This document shows, piece by piece, positions 31,910 to 43,457 of a stretch of DNA of 64,000 nucleotides (position 1 is its first letter; every line of letters begins with the position of its first letter). A model generated the notes under the pieces. It saw nothing but the letters and a program-made list of their open reading frames with translations, was not told the origin of the DNA and made no database searches. A program made the position numbers and the translations under genes. Source of the stretch: Nothophaeocryptopus gaeumannii (taxonomy: Eukaryota > Ascomycota > Dothideomycetes > Mycosphaerellales > Mycosphaerellaceae); contig JASISA010000007.1 in NCBI GenBank assembly GCA_031771865.1, positions 992,001 through 1,056,000 of the forward strand, given 5' to 3'.

Positions 31910-33103
31910 ATGCTCCGCTTCCGAGTCACCCCAAGTTGTGCTCCGATCTCTGTACGAGCACTACGGATAACAACTTCGACTTCGATAAGCAGCCGGCAAC
32001 TATGGACAGCATCATGGTTCGGACAAGAGTCGCAGCCCTCACAACCGCGCAAAGGCCAGGAAGCACGCTCCCGAGACCCGCAAGCCGGTCTCACAACTCC
32101 AGCGCCGGATGAGGCAGCAGAAAAGAAGAGCCAGAGCCCTTTCTATTTCGAGGTCGGACATGCAGGATGGGCGAAGAGACCGTCGCGACCGTTTCCACCG
32201 CCTTTCTTCTCGCCGCCGAGTGGGAGTTTCAGTGACCCGCTGAGCACGCATCACAGGAGCATGGACAGGAGGCCGAAGGTGGACGGGCAGATGATAAGAG
32301 GCGTGACAAATGGCGATGATGCGATGCTTGCGAGTGAGTCGCTGATTGTTGCGAATGATGGCGTTGGTGCGTGGGCACAGAGGGAAAGAGGACATGCGCC
32401 GCTTTGGAGTAGGCTAATTGGACATTTCTGGGCGCTGGCTGCTGAGAAGGACTTGTATGGTGGTAAGGGAGAACCGGATCCGGTTAAATATCTCGATGAG
32501 GCGTATGAGCATACCAAGGAGGCCTTGAGGAAACCAAATGAGTGGCACGGGACAACGACAGCGAGTTCAGCATTGCTGCATTACGCAGGCGACGGCGCAG
32601 AGCAGCGTCCTGTGGTATACGTCACACAATTAGGCGACTGCAAGATTCTGGTGCTTCGACCACAAGATGCTCAAGTGCTCTTTGCTTCGAAGGAGCAATG
32701 GCACTATTTTGATTGTCCCCGACAACTTGGTACGAATTCACCAGATACCCCTCACGACAACGCTGTCTTGGACAAGGTCGACATCTCCGAAGACGACATC
32801 GTGCTCGCGATGAGCGACGGCGTGACGGACAATCTCTGGGAGGAAGAGATTGCCGATTATGCCGTTGGAGCCCTGAACACCTGGAAAGACAAACACGCCA
32901 GCGAGGATCCACTGAAGAACGCGGAAGCGATGAAATACGTGGCTCAGGAGATCGTGTTGTCGGCCCGCAAGATTGCAGAGGACCCTTTCGCGGCGTCTCC
33001 GTTCATGGAGAAGGCTGTCGAGGAAGGCTTGGCTATCGAAGGTGGCAAGCTTGATGATATCTCTGTGGTCGCGGCTGTTTGTCGAAGACGACCCAAAGGT
33101 TGA
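31910..33103 (+). CDS. PTC7: Mitochondrial PP2C-type protein phosphatase, Ptc7-like
   Basis: A single 397-aa exon. Ptc7 is a Mg/Mn-dependent Ser/Thr phosphatase of mitochondria that regulates coenzyme Q synthesis and other matrix proteins. The first 60 residues are rich in Arg, Ser and Thr and lack acids, as in a mitochondrial presequence. PPM motifs are visible: VANDGVGAW (metal-binding Asp, about 146-154), GTTTASSALL, YVTQLGDCKILVLR, VLAMSDGVTDNLWEEEI (about 298-314) and the final GGKLDDISVVAAV. An intron is found in yeast PTC7; none is seen here. Confidence 0.92.
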   Translation: MLRFRVTPSCAPISVRALRITTSTSISSRQLWTASWFGQESQPSQPRKGQEARSRDPQAGLTTPAPDEAAEKKSQSPFYFEVGHAGWAKRPSRPFPPPFFSPPSGSFSDPLSTHHRSMDRRPKVDGQMIRGVTNGDDAMLASESLIVANDGVGAWAQRERGHAPLWSRLIGHFWALAAEKDLYGGKGEPDPVKYLDEAYEHTKEALRKPNEWHGTTTASSALLHYAGDGAEQRPVVYVTQLGDCKILVLRPQDAQVLFASKEQWHYFDCPRQLGTNSPDTPHDNAVLDKVDISEDDIVLAMSDGVTDNLWEEEIADYAVGALNTWKDKHASEDPLKNAEAMKYVAQEIVLSARKIAEDPFAASPFMEKAVEEGLAIEGGKLDDISVVAAVCRRRPKG

Positions 33104-34083
33104 AGGGTCAAAAGTCGACATGAACATATGGCCATCGTCAAAGCGAAATACTTGACCAAAGAGCCGGGGTTTCTTGGCCTTCCTCGGTCACACGGGCTCA
33201 TCGTCGCACTATCGATGCCTACCGACCTCCAGTCTAGCGGAGCGCCTGAGGATGTCGCCAAGGCTCTTTCTCAACAGACTACTTCGAGCCTTCTGTCAGC
33301 CAAGGGACTTCCTCAGCTGCTAGCCAGAGGTCGCTCTCCAACAGTCCTTCGCCCTAGCGGGTTCCTCAGAGTCCGGAGGCGAAGATGTTCCACACCAATT
33401 TGAGGTGCTCGGAGTCCCCTTCAATACGCCGTGGGATCATCTAACTGATCTAGCGCCTTCTGGGAACGTCATACCCAGTATACTGGGATGTGCGAACGGG
33501 ATGTTATTGCGGCTATGGATTTGGGTTGTTTGAGATTCAACTGAAGAAGGCAGCGATCAAGACCCTATGGTAATTCATATAGCACCTTCAAGTCGAGAAG
33601 TCTCCCAGCGTTTGTAACCACACCATTGCTCTCGATATCTAAGCCTCGCGCACGCTCCTATCTTATTCATGTGTTCGTGCGCTCGAGTGAGGGATGACCA
33701 TGTTCGCACGTGGAGATCGGCATGCATGGTTCGGCTCGATAGCCGAAAGGCTAAACGGACTGGAGCCCGGTTGCAGAAGCAAAGCACATGCGACTCGCAG
33801 CCTGTACCTTTGTACTGCCAGCATCACTTCCTTCGACACACGGTTGAGCAAACATTCCAGCAACTTCATCTTGTCTCGATACTAGAATTCAACGAACCTG
33901 GACATGACACGATAACAACGATCTCGACTGCGTCTTCGCAACAGACTCACACAGCAATCACCAGGGACATGCATGCAACGAGTACGTGATCATGGAACGT
34001 GCCAAGTGGCCTGCGCTCTGGTAAGAAACACAATTCCTCCTTAAGTGCGCGGTATCATATGCAAGACGCGAATCAGGAGTAAG
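33104..34083. other. Intergenic region, no gene seen
   Basis: About 1 kb between two plus-strand genes. It contains the Ptc7-like 3' flank and the GT90 promoter. The open frame at about 33128-33403 has no domain-like features. Confidence 0.4.
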
Positions 34084-37000
34084 ATGTCGATTTCTGAGGC
34101 AGAGACACGGCGGCGCATCGACTATCAGCGGCGTGGGGCAGAAGCGAAAGTCAACAGGGCGCTGAGACAGTCGATGGCGAGGAACACGAGCAGTCACAAA
34201 CCTCAAGATGCGTCGAGACTCTCAGAACGCCAAAGGCTAACAGTATCACACATTAGCGGCCTCGTACTCGGCACGATCACCTTGACGCGACACACGCAAA
34301 CGACCTTCGCTCTCGATAAACCCGTCCATGCCAGCGTCGCAGTCCTCGCAGGCGCCGGCAGCGCACTCATAGCAGTCAGTCGATGGCTTCCAAAAGAAGG
34401 CGGTGGCAGGTCACACAAAGGCCAGCAGTATGAGTCACTGCCACTGAACGAAGTGCGACAACCGCACGCCGCGAGCAGAGAGCCCAGTCCTCATCCGGAA
34501 GATGTCGCGTACACGAGCAGTCTGCGAAAGCTGAGGATACTGTTTGTACTATTGGTCGCGCTGATCTGCTCAAGAGTCGAGATCTTGCGACAGGTGATGA
34601 AGAATGTGCAGTGTGCTGGACCAAGCTGGGAGCCATTGATACCTCTGGCTTTCGCGATATGGGACTGGTGGACGGTACAAAGGAAGAAGAAGAGGGCGAG
34701 CTATGAGGACGAAGGCGGCAACGTATATGATGCGCTGGAGCAATTTGTCGTCAGGGCACCGTACATTTACGTGCTTGCTGTGACTATGGTGAGCATGGGT
34801 GGTATACTTGCGCTGAGGTCGACTGCTCCTCGCGCATCGACATACATTTGTGCTGCTGGACTTCATCATCGCTCTACAGTCCCGCACCTCCAGCAATTTG
34901 CGATTTTGCTGGATCTTTTCATAATCTATTGTGTGAGCCAGCTGGCGACGGCGCAGGAGATGCATGGGTCACGCACTCTGGGTTCACGATTTGCTTTTAC
35001 GGGATTGGCGCTTTTGGTATGTTCGCAACGGAAATTATTCCTCGAGCACATGCTGACCTTGTATAGATTTCTGCCGGATTCTGGATTGTAGTCGGCATCT
35101 TTTACTACCTTGTCCAAGAAACAGATCGGCAATGGCTTTTTACGATACCCCATCAGTTTGCCTGGAGTGTGATAACCATGGATGTTTATGTTGCGTTTAC
35201 TTTGATTTGTGCATTAGCGAGCGTGAGTACTATGCGCACATCACAGAACATGGAAAGCTGACTTGTGACAGATTTTGCATTTCGGCGTTATGACCACGAC
35301 TCTTCTATCAACCTTCACAAGCATTCTTACGATCACGACAGCCTCCGCCTGGACGAACAGCCACCCTTTCCCGCCCATGTCAGCTGGACTGGCCTATTTG
35401 GGCACATGCTCAGCTCTGCTGGGGCTTGTAAGCTACCTTCATGCCGAGACCCTTTCGGAGGACAAGCGCAGCCCAGCGAGCAAGGTCATTTTTCAGCGCG
35501 TTCCAGGGTGGTTTTACCTGGCTGTGCTCACGGTATTTTTCTTCTGGACGGTGCTCTGGGCAACGTACAAAGACGCTGTGGCCTATCATCCCATTGACAT
35601 GCTCATATATGAAGCACAAGGCCGCCACGATAGATGGGCGAACCAGTCTCACTCGAGTAGGACTTTGAAAGAGGCCGTAGGGACATACAGAACCCGGTAT
35701 GGAAGACATCCTCCTCCAGGCTTCGATCACTGGTATGAGTATGCCACCACCCGACAGTCAGCTATTATCGACGATTTCGACAGCATCAATCGAGATCTAT
35801 TGCCATTCTACGCCTTGAGTCCACAGCAGATCAGAGACCGAACCTGGGAGATGATATCAGACCCATGGAACGACGCAGCAGGGATTTTGATACGAGACCA
35901 TCAAGTCATTGTGGCTCCAAATGTCATTCCCACTCACAAGTGGATGCTCGATGGTCTGGTTGAGATGATTAGCAAATTTGCGGATTTTCTGCCCAATATG
36001 GATCTCGCGTTCAACCTCAATGATGAGTGTAGAGTATCTGTGCCTTACGAGAAAGTTGCACAGATGCGGCGAGCCGGTGAGCATTTCCACATGCATCTCA
36101 ATCCGGAGAACGTCTTCACTTCGGATCGTGGAGCCCAGTGGCGTGCGATCCCAGAGCAACCGGAACAAGAGTCGCCACTTAAGGAGCTATCCTGGCAGCA
36201 CACCTTCCATCGGTTCGGCAATAACGGATGTCCTCCGAGTTCCAAGGCTCGAAAGCAACGCCTGTGGGACACCGGCAGCTTTTGCACTCAATGCGCGTAT
36301 CCGCACTCTTTGGGTGCGTTTGTTTCCAATTGGACACTTGCAGGAGACATCTGCCACCAGCCGGACCTCGCTGACCTGCACGGGCTGTACTTGGCACCTG
36401 CCGCCTTCAAGGCGACGCATGAGCTGTACCCCATCTTTTCGCAGTCGAAAGCTGGCGGCTTTAATGACATACTCTATCCCTCGGCGTGGAACTATATCCA
36501 GAAGGCCAAGTACGACCCCAACGACGAGCACCCAGACGAGCCATTCTACGAAAAAGAAAGCAAGCTGTTCTGGCGCGGCGCTACCAGCGAAGGCTTCAGT
36601 CATGGGAACATGGGACAATGGCGGGGGATGAATCGACAACGATATATCCACTTGGCCAACGACATCAACGGTACCAATCCACCTCAGCCTATCCTACTGC
36701 CATCCTCTTCGGGCCATGGAGGACTACAGTATTTTGATCTGCCGGTCAGCACTCTGTCTAAACTCCTCCCAACTGACGTCCACATCGTGCAAGAGATTCT
36801 GCGCTGCGGAGCTCCCGACTGTGAAGACCAATACCACGAATTCGCACCACTTGTCCCTCCAAGCGACTTTCAGGATCACTGGAAATACAAGTACCTTCTT
36901 GACCTCGACGGAGCCGGCTTCTCAGGCCGCTTCCTTCCCTTCCTCAAATCTCGCTCTCTACCGTTCAAAGCCGCAATCTTCCGCGAATGGTGGGACGATC

Positions 37001-37299
37001 GCATCACGCCTTGGAAACACTTCGTCCCGCTGGACTTGAGAGGACAAGGCTTCTGGGCCACGCTCGCGTACTTTCATGGCGTTGACGGGGTCATTCAGGG
37101 TGAGAAGGGGAAGAAGGGTGCTGTGGAGGTTAAGATGGAGGCGCATTTGAGGGATGCTGAGAGGATTGCTACGCAGGGGAGAGAGTGGGCGGGGAAGGTG
37201 TTGAGGAAGGAGGATATGGAGATTTACTTCTTTAGGTTGTTGTTGGAGTGGGGGAGGCTGACGGATGATCGGAGGGAGGTTTTGGGGTTTGCGGTGTGA
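34084..37299 (+). CDS. Polytopic membrane glycosyltransferase family 90 (CAP10-like)
   Basis: Three exons (34084-35016, 35067-35222, 35272-37299) with 50- and 49-nt introns in phase 0 give 1038 aa. The N-terminal 450 residues carry roughly ten hydrophobic segments (for example ILFVLLVALICS, ISAGFWIVVGIFYYLV, WSVITMDVYVAFTLICALA, FYLAVLTVFFFWTVLW). The C-terminal half is a CAP10 domain with AGILIRDHQVIVAP, KESKLFWRGATSEGF, the GFSGRFLPFLKSRSLPFKA segment and FREWWDDRITPWKHFVPLDL. GT90 includes the Cryptococcus beta-1,2-xylosyltransferase Cxt1 and capsule protein Cap10. A Golgi enzyme transferring a sugar (often xylose) to glycans is expected. The two splice junctions fuse frames that would otherwise look like two genes; membrane-segment continuity supports a single gene. 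Confidence 0.88.
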
Positions 37300-37952
37300 G
37301 ACAGTGAGAGTGCGTCTGCCAAAAACATGGACCCAATGGATATCTTGCCATCCCCCTTCTGGTCGCCGTTCCTCTTTCTGGCTGTCCTGCAGGCCATCAT
37401 GAACAACCAAGCCTGACCTCGGCCGTTCCATGGTCTCAGGCTTGCTCAAAGGATCTCTGCTTACAATCGCTGGCCACGCTTTATTCCCTGCAGCAGCTGT
37501 TATAAGCCCTTCTCAAGCATCTCACCTGCCCTGAAGCCCCCTTTGACCAGAACATGACCAGCTTGAGCATCCAGTATACACAACACTTCTTCCCGTATAG
37601 CCAGCACAACGCGGCGGAAACTAGGCAAGCACGCTCGAGAACAACGTGAGCGCTCGCGTGAGAGGCAGCGAGAACGATGCGGCGGCTCCTTCACTCAATG
37701 GCGACTGTTGTCTACAAACGCGTAGGTAGCCAAAGGGACACGTTCCCAGCCTGACGAACCGCGAAAATGACTTCACTCGCTGCATGTGAGCACGAAGCGG
37801 GTGCGGTCCGTGTGAAAAGCTTGTGGTAACCTTGAACTTTCGCGCGCTTCCAGTACTACTCCTCGAGGGGCACGTTTACTTCGGCTTGCAAATACTTCGG
37901 CCTGCAAACCAACCGACGGCAACGCTACGCCGTCGGTCTCACGCCATTCACG
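37300..37952. other. Intergenic region, no gene seen
   Basis: Flanked by the GT90 3' end and the start of a 101-aa plus-strand gene. No RNA gene or repeat noticed. Confidence 0.4.
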
Positions 37953-38258
37953 ATGGCAGGCAACATGCAGCAGACGTACCAGCGCTACAAACCTCCGGAG
38001 ATGATGGAAGATGCTATTGCTCAAGAAAACGCCCGGTCGGTGACAATCGTTGCGTACCTGGCTGCAATCAGAGACTTCCGATTTGCATGGGATCGGGCGA
38101 GTGGCGGCGAGAGGAGCGCAAGTGTTGCAGGAAAAGCGTTGCCAAAGCTGAAAGACGTTGTGCCTGGTGGCATTTACGAGGTGGTCAAGATTATGGCACA
38201 GGCGCATGATCCGCTTATGCGTAGGACTGGAAAGGGACGACACAGTTTGGAAGTATGA
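37953..38258 (+). CDS. Small unknown protein of 101 aa
   Basis: A compact frame from ATG 37953 with coherent composition: a helical amphipathic N-terminal half (EMMEDAIAQENARSVTIVAYLAAIRDFRFAWDRASGG) and a C-terminal IYEVVKIMAQAHDPLMRRTGKGR. There is no signal peptide or membrane segment and no family that I recognise. The mixed helical pattern and lack of low complexity argue for a real small protein. Confidence 0.5.
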   Translation: MAGNMQQTYQRYKPPEMMEDAIAQENARSVTIVAYLAAIRDFRFAWDRASGGERSASVAGKALPKLKDVVPGGIYEVVKIMAQAHDPLMRRTGKGRHSLEV

Positions 38259-38459
38259 AGATAGAAGGGAACAAACCAAGAAATGGGAACCAGCAGTGTC
38301 AGTGTGTTTGGAATAGAGATAGAGCACTGGAACAGTCTAGATATTGCAATACTTCTCGTGATGACTTCCGAAGTTGTTCTTCTTGTCTTGCACGGTCAAG
38401 AGGTAGTCGCCTTTTCATTCGGTGAGACGACCTGAGACGAAGTCGACTGATCCATGGCC

Positions 38460-39158
38460 TTACTTTACATCATCGAGCCGTCCACCATCCTCCCAATCGT
38501 CTTTCACCTCCGGCCATCGGTGCCCCTTCAAACACGCTTTGAACAGCAGCCCCATCCCCTTGGACGACATCTCCCCCCCACCTACCTCCTTCAACCTTCC
38601 ATAAAGCTCCACAACCTTCGCCATCCGCTCCAGCTGGTCACTGTACTTACCGTTAACCACCCTACCAGACCCCAGCTTAAAGTTCAGGTATGTCACCCTG
38701 AACTCGTTCGACCGCGACGAGACTCTCTCAGCAAGCGCGACTCTTCGAAGCGAAGCCACAGCCTTCTTCGGCGCAAAGTCAAGCCAGCGCTCTGAGTTGT
38801 TCTCGAGAATTTTAAAGGGCGACTGCAGAGTCCGAGGAGGATTTCCCATCGTGTACGGTCCCTCACGAGGAAGCTCCTCCTGTGGAGAATCGACCTCGAT
38901 CTTGAAGATACTGGAAGAGTAATAAATATCCAGCGTTTCGTCGCGAATTTGCCGGCAGACTCGCATGATTGCCAGATGTCGCGAAAGTGGATGATGATGT
39001 GACCACAATGGGTCTTTCGAGCTCGAGGTGACTTTAGCGTCGCCGGCGTCGTAGCCTTGGATGTCGAGCCGAACGAGGTCGTCGCTTGTGGATATGGCTT
39101 CGTCATTGGGGAGGACAAGTTCCCAGATGGTGTTGCGTATCTCAGCGGGGAGTTTCAT
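38460..39158 (-). CDS. 2EXR/F-box-like protein
   Basis: A 232-aa frame beginning MKLPAEIRNTIWELVL, the short LP-x-E-I-R-N-x-I-W/Y-E motif that opens fungal 2EXR (F-box-like) proteins. It is followed by the second typical element, LSRHLAIMRVCRQIRDETLDIYYSS. These proteins are greatly expanded in filamentous ascomycetes and mostly uncharacterised. The downstream 39495-40130 gene is a second member on the same strand, suggesting a local pair. There is no membrane segment. Confidence 0.72.
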   Translation of the reverse strand: MKLPAEIRNTIWELVLPNDEAISTSDDLVRLDIQGYDAGDAKVTSSSKDPLWSHHHPLSRHLAIMRVCRQIRDETLDIYYSSSIFKIEVDSPQEELPREGPYTMGNPPRTLQSPFKILENNSERWLDFAPKKAVASLRRVALAERVSSRSNEFRVTYLNFKLGSGRVVNGKYSDQLERMAKVVELYGRLKEVGGGEMSSKGMGLLFKACLKGHRWPEVKDDWEDGGRLDDVK

Positions 39159-39494
39159 GAGTCGAATTGATTAGTTGCGGATGCCGTTGTATGCGCGCTC
39201 ATGTTGTTGGATCTCCTTGTCGATCTTGTCATTCTCAGTCTGATCCTTGACGCGGCGGAGACCCTATGATGTTCGCTCGTATCTGGCGAACATCTTCGAG
39301 GTGCATCGTGGAAGTAGAAATTGTTGTTGAGGGGCAGGAATGGCTTAGAAGCTTCTAGCTTAGATAGCAGGTGCGAGGCTCCGCTTCGCGTTCATTCACT
39401 TGCGGCTTCCATGTGATTGCAATTGTAGCTGCACCCGCCAGAGCCAAAAGCAGTTCGGCGGCTTGTTTTTGTCAAAAGCGCGAGGACTCCGCAA
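39159..39494. other. Spacer between two 2EXR-like genes
   Basis: About 336 bp between two minus-strand genes; presumably the 3' end of one and the promoter of the other. No gene seen. Confidence 0.4.
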
Positions 39495-40130
39495 TCATCC
39501 GCACAGGATTCTTTGCAAGTGCTGATGCATCCACCATAAATTCACGTACTCTTCATGGCTCCCCGTATCTTTCATTCCCTTTCGTATGACCACTTTCGCC
39601 CGTACTACACTCTCGTCCAGCTCGAGGACATGATTGTCGGCGGCCCGGCACCAAAGACCGGCGGGATTGACGTAAGATAGCCTTACCATTACCCTACACC
39701 TTGGGTTGCATTTGAGGAAGTCAGAAGCGCCGTCGACCACACGCCTGACTCGAGCACAATCGTCTTGGGTGGGAGCAAGGTAGCCTGGCAGGCCTGAGAT
39801 GTCGAGAACCACGTTTCGGAGAGTGTTCGCGTTCAGACTCCCGATAATGGACACCCATTCTACAAACGCGGTGGATTCGGCCTCACGCGCTGAATCCGAC
39901 ACGTTTATCGTCTTGACCACAAATGCGTTGCTGCTGTAAAATAGCTCGATGGTCTCGACCCTGGCCTGTCTGCAAGCCTGGATCAGGCCCGTCAGTGTAC
40001 CGTTCCTGTGATTCCGGTTGCTTGAGATTGTGTGTAGATTGACTTCGATCTGCTTGTCGTGTATCAAGGCATACTCATAGATACGATTCCGCAGCTCGGG
40101 AGCAATTCTCAGCAGTGGTGAGGAGTCCAT
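39495..40130 (-). CDS. 2EXR/F-box-like protein, second copy
   Basis: A 211-aa frame opening MDSSPLLRIAPELRNRIYEYAL, followed by GTLTGLIQACRQARVETIELFYSSNAF. This is the same two-element signature as the neighbour at 38460-39158 (LPAEIRN...LSRH...CRQIRDETLDIYYSS). Overall identity to the neighbour looks low, so any duplication is old. Function is unknown. Confidence 0.72.
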   Translation of the reverse strand: MDSSPLLRIAPELRNRIYEYALIHDKQIEVNLHTISSNRNHRNGTLTGLIQACRQARVETIELFYSSNAFVVKTINVSDSAREAESTAFVEWVSIIGSLNANTLRNVVLDISGLPGYLAPTQDDCARVRRVVDGASDFLKCNPRCRVMVRLSYVNPAGLWCRAADNHVLELDESVVRAKVVIRKGMKDTGSHEEYVNLWWMHQHLQRILCG

Positions 40131-41327
40131 GACGGGTGATAAAGTGTCGTAATCTGGTCAGGCTGAAGGTGATATAGCGAAGCCTGCGCGACGTTGACTT
40201 CTTTGTCTCGAAAGCTTGGTGTACAACTTGTGTAACGAAAGGACGCGAGAGGCTAATTGGGGCAGCAGTCAGCGAAACACTTCAGACACGAGGATGTCAG
40301 GGTTGATTACGGCCCCCATACTTGGCCTGTCTTCGTACGTAGACGATTTCAGTATTTGCATGGTCCAGGCTGTCTTGCCGAGGACTGGCCCATGTGGTGC
40401 TTGCCAAGCAAACGCGCGATGAAGGGTTAGGAATTGGCCATAAAGGGCTATCGGTCAGTTCAAGAAGGAAAGCGAAGGCATCAAAGGAGACATGGCCGAG
40501 CTTTGAGATAGGACAGTCATTAGAATGGCCACCTAGACGTTTTGCAAAGCATTTGCGAGTCTCGCTAATGCTTGGTCAGAGTGGACTTCAGACGTCTTCC
40601 GATCAAGAAGCTGAAGAGGATATTGTTCGTAGCGTAAAATTTACCAAGAAGGGCTGTGAGCATCTGTCACATTCTTGTACAGACAGAGATGCGTCGTGGT
40701 CCCATAGGTTCATGCGCGAAGAGGTGGTCTGATGGGGCCAGGAAGATCACATTGGTGTGGGTAAGATGACCGGAGTCTTTCCGTGTACTATGCGCGGACG
40801 ATGGTCCCTTGCGTGTGTCGACTGTACGGTACTCAAGAGAAGACTGTATCGCCTGCATATGACGATGACCCGATGGTCGAGATGAGGTTGGTGTTGATGT
40901 TCTGGAAGCGATCCCAATTGGCAGGGGTCCCAGTTGCTACGGCTAAGGTTACGCGACCGCCGCTTTGCCGGACAACACCTCATCACCACCACCATCTTCT
41001 CCTCTGCTTCCACCTTCTGTTGTACACGCGTATATCAGCAGATCATCTTCAATGCCACTGTCTCACGCGTCGTCTTCAAGCGTGAATGAACGCCAGATGC
41101 CGGTCAATCGCTTAGCGCATTGAAGCTCCTGAAGACGCAATCGATACATCTCCAGGTACACCATAGCTTCCATGCCTCACGCAATCGTGGATCAAAAGTC
41201 TGATAGTGTCAGTCACATATCAATGGCCGACGTTGCACAAGAAGAGAGATGTTCTTTCTTGTCCTTGCTCTCGTTTCGCATAGCTAATCACTCAGCTTCC
41301 GATCTCAACTAATACCCAATACCTTCC
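40131..41327. other. Divergent intergenic region, no gene seen
   Basis: About 1.2 kb between the second 2EXR-like gene (minus) and the monooxygenase gene (plus). A CA/CT-rich stretch at about 40980-41010 and several short open frames are present, none convincing. Confidence 0.4.
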
Positions 41328-42995
41328 ATGGCAGCAGGTAAGAATCACGATGCGCTAGTCGTAGGTACAGGCTTCGCCGGTCTGTACGCAGTCTATCTCC
41401 TCAAGCAGCTTGGACTGGATGTCAAGGGCATCGAATCAGCTCCTGACGTGGGAGGCACTTGGTAAGAGACCTCAACGGCAGAAGTTGCTCGTGAGGAATG
41501 GCTGACTTCCATGTCTTCTAGGTACTGGAATCGCTACCCCGGTTGCAGAAGCGATGTCGAGAGCCACGCGTACCGATACTCTTGGGACAAAGATCTGTTG
41601 GTCAAATCGCCTTGGCAGAACAATTACCTCACTCAGCCAGAATTGCAAGCATACTTCCAAGAAGTCGCCCGCAAGCATGATCTGTATCGCTTGATTCAAT
41701 TCAACACGGAGCTCCAAGCGGCGACATGGGATGATAACAGCAATCACTGGAAGGCCAGGGTCAGCACAGGAGAAGAGTTCAACGTTCGCTACCTCGTCAC
41801 CGGTGTTGGAATCTTGCACAATCCTAGCATTCCACACTTTCCAGGCCTGGACAAGTTCGAGGGACAAATCACCCACAGCTCGAGATGGACTCCTGAGATC
41901 AATCACGAAGGCAAGCGTGTTGCAGTCTTCGGTAGTGGTGCGTCTGGCGTACAGCTCGTGGGAGCGCTGAGCGAGAAGGCACAGACCTTGACGCACTTCA
42001 TCCGACACGCACAATACGTTCTTCCAGCGGCTCTTCGCGAGATCTCCCCAGCAGAAAGGCAGATCACCAACGACCGCTACGATCAGATTTGGAACGATGT
42101 ATTCACTTCTGCTGTCGGCTTTGGCTTCCCCGAGCCCAACCGGCCCACCTTCTCCGTAGCCCCAGAAGACCGAGAGCTTATCTTTGAGGATCTCTGGAAA
42201 CAAGGCAGTGGTTTCCGGTTCCTGTTCGGCGGCTTTTCGGATCTTGCTTTCAACGAAGCCGCCAACAAGGAAGCCATCAACTTCATCCACAAGAAGATCA
42301 AAGATACTGTCAAAGATCCGCAAAAGGCGGAGGTGCTAACCTCTTCGGACTGGTTCGCTCGTCGTCCATTGACGGATGATAGGTACTACGACCGCTTCAA
42401 TCAAGACAACGTCTTTGCGGTGGACTTAAAGAAGACGCCAGTCACTGAGGTCACGAACGATAGCATTGTGACTTCGGACGGCAAGCACCACCCAGTGGAC
42501 CTCATTGTCTTTGCCACCGGCTTCGATTCCGTCGATGGTAGCTACCTCCGTGTGGATTTTAAAGGACGCAACGGCAGGCCACTGGCAGAGCACTGGAAGG
42601 ACGGTCCAAAATCTCACACTGGAGCTACAACTTCCGGCTTTCCGAACTTATTCTTGCTCAATGGTCCTGGTGTACCTTTCGCCAACAATCCTCCTGTGAC
42701 GGAGAAGGGTGCCGAGTTTGCCGCAGACCTGATCAAGCATGCAGAGGAGTTGCGGAAGCAAGGCAAGGGCGCTGGTGTTGTCGAGAACACGTCTGAGTCG
42801 GAAGACAAATGGCTTGAAGCATGCCGCAACATCGGCGACTTGACCCTCTTCTCCAAGACGCCGTCCTGGTTTTTCGGTGAAAACATTGAGGGCAGGAAGG
42901 TCAGTCCTAGGTTCTACTTCGGTGGGATCGCTGGCTGGCGTAAGACAATTTCTGAGATCAGGAGAAACGATTACGACGGATTTGTGTTCACGTAG
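41328..42995 (+). CDS. FAD-dependent Baeyer-Villiger-type monooxygenase
   Basis: Two exons (41328-41461 and 41522-42995, 60-nt intron) encode 535 aa. Class B flavin monooxygenases insert oxygen next to a carbonyl using FAD and NADPH. The N-terminal FAD motif is LVVGTGFAGLY (about 11-20), with DVGGTWYWNRYPGCRSD across the splice site, the usual substrate-lid region. The BVMO fingerprint F-x-G-x-x-x-H-x-x-x-W appears as FEGQITHSSRW (about 157-167). The NADPH Rossmann motif is VFGSGASGVQ (about 178-188) and ATGFD occurs later. It most resembles cyclohexanone/acetone monooxygenase-like proteins; the substrate is unknown. No secondary-metabolite neighbours are present. Confidence 0.92.
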
Positions 42996-43169
42996 ACCGA
43001 TGTAGATGTTCAATGCAAAATTTACGAAGGGTAAATGAGTGAACGGCTACCACACATTTTGTCAATCGAGAGTGGGGTCCTAACTTCCAGCTTCCATTTC
43101 ACCTGCACCTTTCGCGATCCAACACACAGCAAGGATACGCAGAACTACTCGACATCGAGCTCGCCCATC

Positions 43170-43370
43170 ATGTCTCTCTGGTCCTCTTATCGTTCCCTCA
43201 CACCCAAGACGCGTTTGCTCGTCGGTGGCGGCATAATGGCCTGGGGAGGAATCGGCCTCTTGCTGTCGGACAAGGCAGAGCAAGCGTTCGGCTTCACCCC
43301 GACGGAGCAGGACAAGCAGAGACTGCAGGATGCTATGCCGAAGGTGCATTTTGTTGATAAAGAGAAATGA
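43170..43370 (+). CDS. Small single-pass membrane protein, 66 aa
   Basis: ATG 43170 opens a 66-aa frame with a basic start (SLWSSYRSLTPKTR), one hydrophobic segment (LLVGGGIMAWGGIGLLLSD) and a polar tail with FTPTEQDKQRL. The layout is that of small fungal mitochondrial or ER membrane proteins. I do not know its function. The clean composition, Kozak-like upstream context (CATC before ATG) and CT/AC-rich leader support it. Confidence 0.6.
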   Translation: MSLWSSYRSLTPKTRLLVGGGIMAWGGIGLLLSDKAEQAFGFTPTEQDKQRLQDAMPKVHFVDKEK

Positions 43371-43457
43371 AGCAAACGGATGGGTCTGGGAAGAGCTTGG
43401 ATGGGGTGGAGTGAAAGAGAAGGGACAGGATGAAGAGAGTGTTAAGAGGGAGCAAAC

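Noticed and set aside
35275..37299. Separate GT90 gene starting at 35275
   Set aside because: Phase-consistent introns and continuous membrane segments join it to the upstream frame as one gene.
41217..41330. Secondary-metabolite gene cluster around the Baeyer-Villiger monooxygenase
   Set aside because: Neighbours are 2EXR-like, small unknown proteins and a nitronate monooxygenase; no PKS, NRPS, terpene synthase or pathway regulator is in the window.
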